Made by a program: the position numbers and the translations under genes
The notes under the pieces: model-generated
The model's input: the letters and a program-made list of their open reading frames with translations, nothing else
What the model was told of the DNA's origin: nothing
The model's database searches: none
Assembly: GCA_944472155.2 (NCBI GenBank)
Contig: OX235273.1
Coordinates: 3,879,204 to 3,943,203 of the forward strand
DNA length: 64,000 nt
Reading direction: 5' to 3'
DNA from: Trichobilharzia szidati
Taxonomy: Eukaryota > Platyhelminthes > Trematoda > Strigeidida > Schistosomatidae
In this document: piece by piece, positions 33,236 to 43,224 of the stretch
How the letters are laid out: each line of letters starts with the position of its first letter
Numbering within the stretch: position 1 is the first letter of the stretch

Positions 33236-34795
33236 AAAAATAGAATAGTAATAATAATAACAATAATAATAGGTTGTATTGTAGATAATATAGGTTGAGA
33301 TAAGTGAAATAATAAAGGTGACCTAAGGAAAAGATAGAGTAGTCGGTACAGTGAGAGAAGACAGAACTGGTCGTGGGGATTTAGCTTGTATGCTTATCCA
33401 TTGACAGTGTGGTTTTAAATTTTAAGAGGATAAGCCATTGAGACACAAACCTTGCTTTTCTGCATGATTATCCAGATTCAGCTTAAAAGTCTCCACAGGT
33501 GGCGCTGTAGTCACGGCCGCCGGTAAAGCGTTCCAGAGACGGCAAACTCGAAGCGAAAACAAATGTGAACGCACTCGAGTCCTTAGTCTCTGGTGTGCTA
33601 TCCTTAGCGGGTTACCTCGTGGAAGCCTATAATCACTTAATGGCAGGATGCTTTTATTAGGGTGGGCCTGGTCATTTAAGATCTCATAGACGGTGATGAG
33701 GTCTCCCCTGTGACTACGGTAACTAAGTGTGAAAAGACTTAATTTCTTCAGTCTTTCCTCATATGATTCGTTGCGGAGGCCGATCACCCATTTTGTCGCT
33801 CGTCTCTGGACACTTTCTAGAATGTTAGCATCCCTTTTGAGTAGCGGAGGAGCAATGATATTATGCACCTCAAGAAGTGGCCTCACGTATGTCGTATACA
33901 ACCTTAAGAATAGTTCTGGAGTAAGAGCTCCCAGCTGCCTATGCATAAAGTGTAAAGTTGCGTAAGCTTTGGCGACGTCCCTCGTGTAATTTCCGCTGGT
34001 GTCAAGCTTTTCTGTTAAAATAAGACCTAGGTCGCGCTCTGATGGCACACAACTCAAGTTCTGGCCACCAAGGGTGTAATTTGCATTCTGTGACCTGCCG
34101 GAATGAAGTTGCACTACTTTGCACTTCTTTAGTTTGAAAGGTATTCCGTTAGCCAGAGCCCAGTCTCCCAGAGTTTGCAGGTCAGCCTGCAATCTGTTTG
34201 AGTCTTCCGATGAGTTTATTGCTCTCCAAATCTTTACGTCGTCAGCGTAAAGAAGCGCAGAGCAGTTCAGTTGACAGGGCAGGTCATTGATAAAAATCAA
34301 AAACATCAACGACCCTAAGATAGAACCCTGAGGAACCCCTGATGCCGAGGTGTGCCAGGATGATCGGATGCGGTTGACTTTGGTGCAGAATTCTCTCTCG
34401 CCTAAGTAATCTTTCAGCCATGCGAGAAGTGCTCCAGAAACACCCACCTTGCTTATTTTGTGAAGGAGCAGATCATGGTGAACTGTGTCGAATGCCTTCG
34501 CAAAGCCGAGAAAGATCACATGGACTGGTACCTTTACGTCCCAGGATAGTGTCCAATCGTTCCAAGCTAGTAGAAGATTCGTCACACAGGATCTTCCCCT
34601 CCTGAAACCGTGCTGAGCTTCATGGAGTAGGTTAGTCCCGTCGAAGTATTTTCTCATGTGGTCGTCAATGAGACTTTCCAATATCTTCGATATCACTGGA
34701 AGTAGCGCAACTGGTCTGTAGCTGGTCGCATTCTGCCAGTCACCACCTTTGAAGATAGGGGATAGGATTTGTAACCGACTACCCTAGATAACCTG
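33236..34795 (-). mobile_element. CR1-like retrotransposon, 5'-truncated, long open RT frame
   Basis: 424 codons are open (33422-34696), and the frame continues upstream to a stop near 34780 (SPIFKGGDWQNATSYRPVAL). RT motifs in order: SYRPVALLPVISKILE, QHGFRRGRSCVTNLLL, GFAKAFDTVHHDLLLHKI, SGVPQGSILGSLMFLIFIND, LLYADDVKIW, then the CR1-type C terminus with LFSLRVCRLWNALP. The motif A catalytic Asp (LDF) is Gly (LGF), so this copy is catalytically dead although open. The 3' UTR ends in a TTATTATTATTACTA-type tail at 33236. Confidence 0.9.
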
Positions 34796-34924
34796 ATACT
34801 TTTAGTGAAACCTAATTAAACTGGAAAAGTGGTTTAAGTTCTACAGTGGATTTCGATCTAGTATATTCAACACTGTATTCTCTGTAACACTAATGAACGG
34901 AGTAAGTAATTGGACTTTGATTTA

Positions 34925-36200
34925 TAATAATAATAATTTTTATTTCTGGAACAGAAACCAGCCATTTTTACAGGCATGAACAATGTACACTATAGACTAT
35001 AGAATATATTTGATCTGTTAATCTAGAAATAGATTGAATACTAGTAAATTTGAGAGAAATATTTAAAAAGAAATGTACAAATAAGGCAATAGGTAATTTT
35101 CGAGATATGCTTTCAACTGAATAATTCATGAGATATAGCATCAAATCAAAACTGTTATTGAAAAAATACGGTATGTCAATTTCACGCGGGAATTATAAAC
35201 GATTACGTTAATTGTGGAAGTTAAGTAGCATTTTTGTACAGGTGCTGGCGTGAAATATAAGAGATGCGGAATGAACAGTAATTGTAAGTAAATGATTCAT
35301 AGAGTCCATAAAACTTCAAATTCACCGGTAAGTACACCATAATTGTGACATTTCCAGTTGTATATGAGACCAACTTTGAACTTGTCGGCAGATTTCATGA
35401 TAGAGGTGGTTCCGTTATTCACCAGGTGGGCTAGCAATATTCCGAGGATAGCGGCACTGTTTCAGTGCCTTCGTTTAAGGCAGTACCTTTGAAAAGAGAA
35501 GAAGACACAAGGAAACCGACAGAGAGGTGCAGAAGTATATAATAGGTGTTAATAATTCAAAACATATGTAAAAAACATGGGTTCATCATATTTTTGTTTT
35601 TTATTCATTTAAAAAATACTATTTCCCCCTGAGATTTTCTAGTGATGGAATTCTAGTCTTTCTTGCGAAAAGAAAAAAAAGTTTAAGTGAAAAAAGATGA
35701 TAATTTTACCAACTTATATAGGTTGAATAGGAGTTAAACACAAAAGTCAAAGTGCGTGAACTATGTAGAAGAAAAGCGAGGGCTTAATAATAACTACTGT
35801 TTTTCTGAAGTATACATTTAGGTGTCCTTCTGAAGTAGGGGACTCATACCATGTACTTGCATTCGAGGAGTTTGTTATTTAAACTTCAGCTTTAGGCAAA
35901 TTTTCAACTTCTGTTGTCTTTTTTTAAAATTTTATTTATTCTCTTGTTCTGCAGAAGCCATTCGAACTCAGGAGCCTTAGCAATAGAGTGCTGTCCCACA
36001 GATAAGGGTGGTTCTCATATGTCCCCACCATCATATCCGCTGACTAGCAATCACCACCCTCCCACCTTTTTTGTGCAAGGCCCTGGCAAAATGCTTCACT
36101 TTTGTTATACATATCTTCTAATTTCTGTTATAATGTGCCACAAACTTCTTTTTTTTAAAATATTCATTTGTCAACTCATTCGAAGTCATGGCATGAGTGA
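34925..36200 (-). mobile_element. 1.28-kb CR1-like 3'-UTR-type element, copy 1
   Basis: Near-identical inverted copy of 48431-49716. In minus orientation it starts TCACTCATGCCATGACTTCG and ends CATGCCTGTAAAAATGGCTG ... AAATTATTATTATTATAA. No coding domain; small ORFs conserved between the copies reflect copy identity only. It is either a heavily 5'-truncated LINE with a long 3' UTR or a non-autonomous derivative. Confidence 0.82.
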
Positions 36201-36372
36201 CTACTTTCAGAAGACCGTCATGTATGTTTCATCTGTTACAGCATTTTGGAGAGGAACAATAATAAAAGTATAAGGAAAATAGACTATCAGAGTCTACATT
36301 TTAGATATAAACAAATGTAATTCCGGAAAACAGTGCATAATCATGCAGCATTAAACAAATAAGTAGTAGTAA
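36201..36372. other. Flank of the Gypsy element
   Basis: AT-rich, ends with the GTAA target site at 36369-36372. Confidence 0.5.
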
Positions 36373-36736
36373 TAATATATACGCAGGTGAATCATTAATA
36401 TTCATTATTTATTTCACACACTAGCATAATCATTGATTTCACGCATCTGCGTGATTATTGATTTAAATTACTGAATTCCCAGGGTTTGTTAATATTTTTA
36501 AAATGTGACATTGCTTTTTCTAATTGTATAAATACGGAGTTGTTGTTTAACATTTTCGACTGTTGTTTGAGACAGTAAAAGCTCTCATATCAACGTCCAG
36601 TCTTCTCTTTTATTTGTCTTGCGTGCCCGGCGGTATTATTGTTGTTGTTGTTGACGTGCGATTAGGACAGATTAGCCAGCGCATTAGTTAGATTCGCTCG
36701 TAGTCTACAAGGTCCTCATATTCACATACATAACAA
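36373..36736 (+). repeat. 5' LTR
   Basis: It starts TAATATATACGCAGG and ends CATACATAACAA. It includes a TATA-like TATAAATACGG (near 36528) and a GTTGTTGTTGTTG run. It differs from the 3' LTR at one position that I noticed (GCTTTTTC versus GATTTTTC, near 36513). Confidence 0.95.
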
Positions 36737-36759
36737 ATTTGGCGACGGGTTTGCTGAAG

Positions 36760-39147
36760 ATGGACCCACTGCGTTTAGAGAAACTAATGGAACAGCAGCT
36801 AAAATTGATGGAAATGCTTGCTGGTCTACAAATATTGCGCTCTGTTGATTCATCTACAGCCAACGACAGCAATGGTAGCAGCATCTCAGAATTCGTTTAT
36901 GATCCAGATGCGAACGTAACATTTGATACCTGGTTTCGCAGATATGAAGACCTATTTCGAGTAGACTTTGCGGATAAAGATGATGCCTGGAAAGTACGGC
37001 TTCTACTTCGTAAATTGGGAGCAGATGAGCTGGATAAATACTTCAACTTAATTCTCCCACAGAAGCCCAGTGAAAGATCATTCGATGAAACTGTCCATAC
37101 CCTTCGTCATCAGTTTGGTGATCAGAGATCTTTGTTCAACATTCGATATCATTGCATGAAACTAGTTTTGAACGAAAATGATGATATCCATACTCAGTTG
37201 GGTATAGTCAATCGCACGTGTGAACGTTTTAAATTAAAATCACTCTCAGAAGACCAGTTCAAGGTATTGATTTTCATTTGTGGTTTGCAGTCTCCCAAAT
37301 TTGCTGATATACGCACACGTCTATTAAATCGTCTGGAACAAGATCCACGAGTGACTTTGAAAGACGTCGGTGAAGAATATCAGCGTTTAATCAACATTCA
37401 TAACGATACCGTCTTGGTGCAGTCTGGCAGCCAAAATGCAGCAGAAGTGCATGCGGTGCATCCAGTACCGTCGACATCAACCGCACCGCTTCATCCTCAG
37501 CATAAACCACCATCAGCCTGCTGGCACTGTGGCTCCTGGCATTTTGCAAACTTGTGCCCATTCAAACAGCATAAATGCCGTCGATGCCATACTGTTGGTC
37601 ACAAAGATGGCTACTGCAAACGCAACAACCGACCCAGATCTCGTAGTCGACCCAAACGGCGCAACAAGCTCAAGTCTTTGGGTGTTACTGCCACATATCA
37701 TATTAGTACTCCAGCACCTCGCAAATATATCAATCTGACGATTAATACACGGCCGGCACGCCTACAAATCGACACAGCATCCGATATTACAATAATATCA
37801 AAGAAATTATGGCAGAAGTTGGGATGCCCTACCATAGAGAAGACAAATCAAATAGCAATTAGTGCATGTGGTGGAAGACTTCGATTGAATGGAGAAATAA
37901 AATGCAGCGTTGATTTTCGCGATAGTCATTTCGTCGGCACATGCTACATCAATAATTCAAACCTTGACCTCTTGGGTTTAGACTGGTTCGAGAAGCTGCA
38001 CCTGTCAGAGATTCCGTTAAGCAGTGTATGCCATAAGATCGAAAGTATTGAGCCCTCAACAAGAAAGCCAGAAATAAGAGACAGACATATTAGACCTAAG
38101 CCCATTAGAAAGAATGACGGGATTAATGAAAAACCAACTTCGAATCGTCATAGTGAGTATGGCTGCGCCAAAAGTGCTTCGATGTCTGGTAGCAACAAAG
38201 TAGCAACTGTTAGCTCCAGTAAGAGAGGCTCTGCTCAAAAACTAAAAGTGATGTCTGTCATGGCAGCCAAAGATCCGCCGCGGGAGCCACCGAGAGCATG
38301 GCCCACGTCAAAACCATGGTCCCGCCTACATGTGGATTTTGCTGGGCCGATAGAAGGTATATACTACTTGGTTCTCGTGGACTCTTACTCAAAATGGCCG
38401 GAGGTAGTACAAGTGACACCACCTTCTAGCAGCAGAACAGTATCAGTCCTGGAAAAGATCTTCGCATGTCACGGTATACCAGAAATCATCGTATCTGACA
38501 ATGGCAGTCAGTTCACCTCACAAGTGTTCCAGGAATTTTGCAAGAGAAACGGTATACAACACGTGCGGACGCCACCTTATCACCCTCAATCCAACGGTCA
38601 GGCAGAAAGATTTGTCGACACTTTCAAACGAGCGTTGTTGAAAGCAGGGGGAGGGGCGAAACCGGAAGCAATACAAAACTTTCTTTTTGTATACCGAACT
38701 ACACCACTGACAGAACAGAAGAAAAGCCCTGCAGAACTTCTAATGGGTCGAATGCTACGAACTCATCACCACTCCATGTTACCATCTTCGTCACATCAAC
38801 GAAGAAATAGTCTGAAGTATTACCGCAAGGGTGATGCCGTCTATGTGCGCGACTATCGACCGAGGAACAGAAAATGGGCCGAAGGCTTGATAGAATGTCG
38901 ACATGGAACTCTAATGTACAAGGTTAAAGTTGGGGATGAATGGTGGATTAGACATAAAAATCAGATACGACGTCGATATACTACATCCCAAGAACCTAAA
39001 TTGCCACTGGAATTACTACTGGAAACTTTCAAAATACCACCAGTCAAACCAGAAGCAAAACAACAGATGCTACCCAGCCGACGATCCCAGCGCAAACGAA
39101 CACAAACAGTTCATTTCCAAATCGACCCCAAGGAAAAAAGATACTAA
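36760..39147 (+). CDS. Gag-protease-integrase polyprotein lacking reverse transcriptase
   Basis: 795 residues from the first ATG; the frame is also open 7 codons upstream to the LTR edge. Order: Gag-like N-terminal half (FDTWFRRYEDLF...HTLRHQFGDQ), two zinc knuckles from residue 254 (CX2CX3HX4C and CX2CX4HX4C), basic linker, aspartic protease with active-site DTAS (Asp338), WFEKLHLSE. There follows a 75-residue Lys/Ser-rich linker and the integrase core with D526, D580, E616 (D-35-E spacing), then a C-terminal region ending QIDPKEKRY. RT, RNase H and the integrase zinc finger are missing without a frame break. It therefore needs RT in trans, and the near-identical LTRs suggest it obtained it recently. 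Confidence 0.92.
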   Translation: MDPLRLEKLMEQQLKLMEMLAGLQILRSVDSSTANDSNGSSISEFVYDPDANVTFDTWFRRYEDLFRVDFADKDDAWKVRLLLRKLGADELDKYFNLILPQKPSERSFDETVHTLRHQFGDQRSLFNIRYHCMKLVLNENDDIHTQLGIVNRTCERFKLKSLSEDQFKVLIFICGLQSPKFADIRTRLLNRLEQDPRVTLKDVGEEYQRLINIHNDTVLVQSGSQNAAEVHAVHPVPSTSTAPLHPQHKPPSACWHCGSWHFANLCPFKQHKCRRCHTVGHKDGYCKRNNRPRSRSRPKRRNKLKSLGVTATYHISTPAPRKYINLTINTRPARLQIDTASDITIISKKLWQKLGCPTIEKTNQIAISACGGRLRLNGEIKCSVDFRDSHFVGTCYINNSNLDLLGLDWFEKLHLSEIPLSSVCHKIESIEPSTRKPEIRDRHIRPKPIRKNDGINEKPTSNRHSEYGCAKSASMSGSNKVATVSSSKRGSAQKLKVMSVMAAKDPPREPPRAWPTSKPWSRLHVDFAGPIEGIYYLVLVDSYSKWPEVVQVTPPSSSRTVSVLEKIFACHGIPEIIVSDNGSQFTSQVFQEFCKRNGIQHVRTPPYHPQSNGQAERFVDTFKRALLKAGGGAKPEAIQNFLFVYRTTPLTEQKKSPAELLMGRMLRTHHHSMLPSSSHQRRNSLKYYRKGDAVYVRDYRPRNRKWAEGLIECRHGTLMYKVKVGDEWWIRHKNQIRRRYTTSQEPKLPLELLLETFKIPPVKPEAKQQMLPSRRSQRKRTQTVHFQIDPKEKRY

Positions 39148-39180
39148 ACTGTTTGCAAGATTCCTTTTAAAAAGGGGAGG

Positions 39181-39544
39181 TAATATATACGCAGGTGAAT
39201 CATTAATATTCATTATTTATTTCACACACTAGCATAATCATTGATTTCACGCATCTGCGTGATTATTGATTTAAATTACTGAATTCCCAGGGTTTGTTAA
39301 TATTTTTAAAATGTGACATTGATTTTTCTAATTGTATAAATACGGAGTTGTTGTTTAACATTTTCGACTGTTGTTTGAGACAGTAAAAGCTCTCATATCA
39401 ACGTCCAGTCTTCTCTTTTATTTGTCTTGCGTGCCCGGCGGTATTATTGTTGTTGTTGTTGACGTGCGATTAGGACAGATTAGCCAGCGCATTAGTTAGA
39501 TTCGCTCGTAGTCTACAAGGTCCTCATATTCACATACATAACAA
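39181..39544 (+). repeat. 3' LTR
   Basis: Same length and ends as the 5' LTR, directly after the polypurine tract. Confidence 0.95.
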
Positions 39545-39589
39545 GTAATTTATAATATTTTGTTCCGAAAGAGAGATTGGGATCCACTT

Positions 39590-39862
39590 TCATTTTTACG
39601 AGCCAGTGTAGACCAAATCAGTTTCTTTATGATCGCTTCTCGGTTGCACGGTAAAGGTCCATGGTCTTCCGTCAATTTCTGCGCAATTCGTCCCGCCACT
39701 CTTTTGTCGTAGCTTTGGTTGACTCTAAGAGGAGCGGTGCCTGGATTGACTTTATGTAGTTTGTAGTATGCGGTGTGTTAAAACAATGTCGCTACTGGAA
39801 GAAAAAGGCTGTTCCATTCACCCATTAGTCGTCCGGTGTGTTCAAGAAGAGGGATGCCCTGG
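39590..39862. repeat. Dispersed repeat R5, copy 2
   Basis: ATCGCTTCTCGGTTGCACGG, CGTCCCGCCACTCTTTTGTC, GACTCTAAGAGGAGCGGTGC and TAGTCGTCCGGTGTGTTCAA align with 32990-33235. Confidence 0.6.
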
Positions 39863-40290
39863 GATGATGGGACTTCTAATATTCGAGATTGTCTTGTCAT
39901 TGAACAGATTTCCAAATTTTTTGAAAATAGACCGGGAAGTTGGTAAGGGTATAATGCGAAGTGAAGAACGAAAATCACAGGAAGGCAGTAAGTGAAAACA
40001 CGTCAGGCGAGAGAGACATAAATATGGATTTTGTATTTTTGCCGGTTAAAAGTCAAAAGTAATATTCCTTGATATCGGAACACTTCCTTTGTCACTTGTA
40101 AAAACCAGATCTTTGATTGTCCTTTCCCGAAATATATTTCCCTTCTCCACTAACGCAGAATACACACATGCTTATCCACGCAATGTGCCCTCAATGACTG
40201 AGGTTTCCCTCTCGACACCATAATAAGTGGTCATTCGCTTTTGAAACTTACAGGAAATACTCACTTTAGTTCCAAAGAAGCATTAACCCC
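39863..40290. other. Unassigned intergenic DNA
   Basis: No recognised gene or repeat. Confidence 0.4.
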
Positions 40291-40296
40291 GGATAT

Positions 40297-40495
40297 GCGT
40301 CGGTGGCACAGCGGTTATGACTCTCACCAACCATGCAAATGGTCCGGGGTTCGATCCCCTACCGACGCACATCTGATATCAGTTGGTCGGCCTGCAAACT
40401 TCCGGCTACTGATATCACGTACTGAAAATTCCATAATTGTACCAAAAACATGGTGTGGAATCAATCTTTAATAAAATAAATAAATAAATGAAAAT
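40297..40495 (+). mobile_element. SINE-A, full length
   Basis: A 73-nt tRNA-like head (40297-40369: GCGTCGGTGGCACAGCGG ... GGGGTTCGATCCCC ... GACGCA) is followed by CTGATATCAGTTGGTCGGCC, CATGGTGTGGAATCAATC and a (AATAAAT)n tail. The head is shared with SINE-B but the body and tail differ, so one Pol III head serves two LINE-type tails. Confidence 0.85.
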
Positions 40496-40499
40496 AAAA

Positions 40500-41700
40500 A
40501 TCTATGGGCGAGAAGCACCATCGACATGTAAGTCAAGTGTTGTACAGTATATAGTTAAAATTTGCGTCAAGTGGACTGATGGTGTGACTGGGTCGCTGAC
40601 CAATGGTATATACCGTAAAAAGCATATAAGCAATTAAACAGACACAAACTTGGCCGGTTTCCTTTCCTTTGACGGTAGGGATTTTTACTGGGGTCGCCAT
40701 AATAAACTCTGAGTAGTATGTCTCTGAGACGGGATGACTTAAACTAAGTGCTATAAAATAATTTGCCATTGGGTCACTCAAAATCTTGCTGCAAGTGAAG
40801 ATTCACAGTTATAATGTATACTGCTGCCTGTTATGTATTCTGTGTGGCAATTCGACAACATTTACTAATGCTTTTCTGTGGATAATCTCTAAAAGACTAC
40901 AATCGCAATGCAGTAACATTACGAATATCGAACTTTGTGCCTCTTCATGAACAAGTAAAGGGTTAATTACACTTTCTGTTCAGCCAACTTTAGAAAGAAA
41001 AACTAGACAACCCAACTTTCCGTGGTTAGACGGCATATTTGCACCACGTTCGGTAGATTTTCCTACACTACGAGTGGAAATGGGTTTCGGAGTTGCTTTT
41101 TAGTTTTCCCCCAAAGACTTCATATTCCCCTGTATCTAGATGTTGCTATGGTTATCAGGTCGTGGTATACATTAGCATTTACTTATTCCTTCGACAGCCT
41201 CCATTTACGAAATTCTCTACCTTTGATTATGATGAAAATTTTCATGTTGGACACTGCACTATATATTTTTTGATAATGCATAATCTTAGAAGTGTATGGA
41301 ATATAAAAAGACTTTTCTCTGGTATTTTTTTCGTTCTCTGTGTGTTATTTTTTCTTCTCATCTTCATTCAATTCATCTCATTTTTCAGTTATAAGAACAG
41401 CTATTTTAAGTTTGTTTCCATGATATTCCTGCTCATATTTGTAATTCGTTAAAAATAAATATTTTACAATGATATCCTAATCCTGTGTAATTTTTGTTTC
41501 TAAGACAATTACTGACGTGGGACGTTCAATGTTTGCGTTGCATTTTTGCGTGATTTGTTACTTAAAATTTTTCTTGTTGTAATCCTTGCACAAGTACTAT
41601 ATTACCTCCATGCCTATAATCACTAACTCTCATACTAAATAGTTATGGTTAATCAAAGTAAAAGACAACGAACTCAATCCCCTGTAAATCTGACGACTAA
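40500..41700. other. Unassigned intergenic DNA
   Basis: Overlapping plus frames at 41022-41452 are hydrophobic, low-complexity translations of T-rich DNA with no recognisable domain. No gene called. Confidence 0.4.
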
Positions 41701-41706
41701 TTTTAC

Positions 41707-42334
41707 ATCGTTTACGGTAAACTGAGTAATGTTTTATAAGCCATTTTTATACTTTTTGTGACTAGCCCACCATATCGACCGAATGTAACACAACACTCAG
41801 TTGTTACGCTCATGTTCAACAAATTCAAACAATAATTGTGCCTAGGATTATGCCACATAAACTGTTTTAACTTATGCAGAGTGGATTTACGGTCAATATT
41901 TCATTATCTTCCCTTGTATATATATTTTGTGTTAGTGAAAAATTTTAAACATTTTTACTCCATGTGTGCATTATTATGATATTGATGATGCCTGTCAACT
42001 GGAGTCCCTCAAGTGCATAAAGTGGGAATATATTATTGTAAGACGCATTTTATTGTTTTATGAGGGAATTGACTCCAAGCTTTATTTATTTTCCCAAGTA
42101 TCTGTAATCCATCCAACGCATACTTGAGTTTTTTTGTTAATGCGAAGTCAGTATCTCTATATTTGTTGGTGTGTTCCATTGAATCACCAGTTATCCGATT
42201 TTCCCCACAAACTAAAGATAAAATTACAACAACTATGTTATTTAACCTTAAATCATGTAATTTAATATGTCACTTAAATAATACTTATCCATGCCCATAC
42301 AACTTGTGTGTCCTACACTTGTAGGAATAAATAA
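41707..42334 (+). repeat. CR1-like 3' ends, left flank of the intact LINE (paralogue of 54603-55102)
   Basis: It contains two consecutive 3' termini: GATGATGCCTGTCAACTGGA ... GGAATATATTATTGTAAG (to about 42040), then GAATTGACTCCAAGCTTTAT ... CATGCCCATACAACTTGTGT / CTACACTTGTAGGAATAAAT. The 66-codon ORF here and its exact twin at 54615-54815 are shadows of the duplicated DNA. Confidence 0.75.
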
Positions 42335-43224
42335 ATAAATAAATAAATAAATAAATTTATTCTCATAGTACAGTACATGAGGGACGCCAGTTTACAGGCA
42401 TCATCAAATTGTTACAGAAATAGAACCATATAATTTAATCACAATTTACAGCCAGTAGCAAGATATGCTTTACATGTTCGATAGAGATTATACATACACT
42501 TGATAAATGTTAATTCCAGTAGTATAAAACAGTCTTTTCACTTACATACAATCATTGCTGTGCAAAGTTGGAAAAATCTGCTAGATTGTCAGTGAGTGCA
42601 ACACAACAGGAAATACAGGAGTATTGTCTTCGCATTAACAAAAAAACCAGGTCTTTGGTGGATGGATTATAAGTGCCTGGGAAAAAAATAAAGCTTGAAG
42701 TAAATATTCATACATAACTTTGTTGTGTGCAGAGTCCTCGAATTATAGTTCATTGATGTGTTATTTTGAAATCAGTGATGTGTTTATCTCATTTGATCTG
42801 CAATGTCATTGTTGGGAGTAAGTACATAAGCTTCGGACGCATTAATTAATGGATTTCTACTGATTACGGGTATTTTCTTAGCGTTACGAAGGTTTATGAG
42901 TTTCAGCTGTTCCGACAGGAGTTGAGAATATTAACTGCTCAGCAACATTATGGGTATAAGTTCATCACATTATCTAAGGAAAGGTGGGTTGCAGTTGGTG
43001 AGGGATATATGGTACCCAACGAGCGTTCATCTGTCCTTGTGATGTTGTGGTGAGTTATACCTTTTTCATGTTGTCGGTTTATGTCCATTTTATTCCACTT
43101 ATTGTGTTGGGTAGTAGTTTTACAAACGAGATTTGTTGTCTGTTTGAGGATACGTATGTTAACCGTTAATGTTTTATCTAGAATTATAAATATAGGCAAA
43201 AAACAACAGGTGTAGTATTTAAGC

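Larger units (their letters stand above)
36373..39544 (+). mobile_element. Ty3/Gypsy-type LTR element, RT-less, very young
   Basis: Two 364-bp direct repeats (36373-36736 and 39181-39544) flank one ORF. A 4-bp duplication GTAA (36369-36372 and 39545-39548) borders the element. A polypurine tract AAAAGGGGAGG precedes the 3' LTR. The total of 3172 bp is well short of a normal Gypsy element (about 5 kb) because the RT-RNase H block is absent. Confidence 0.93.

Noticed and set aside
36739..36759. Start of the Gypsy polyprotein at the TTG next to the LTR
   Set aside because: The first ATG is at 36760. The upstream codons lie in the presumed primer-binding region.
40297..40369. Functional tRNA gene
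   Set aside because: The anticodon arm is a tight palindrome with a 4-nt loop. The same head recurs in many SINE copies.
41022..41452. Hydrophobic overlapping ORFs as a possible membrane protein gene
   Set aside because: They are translations of T-rich DNA in two frames, without conserved motifs or splice support.
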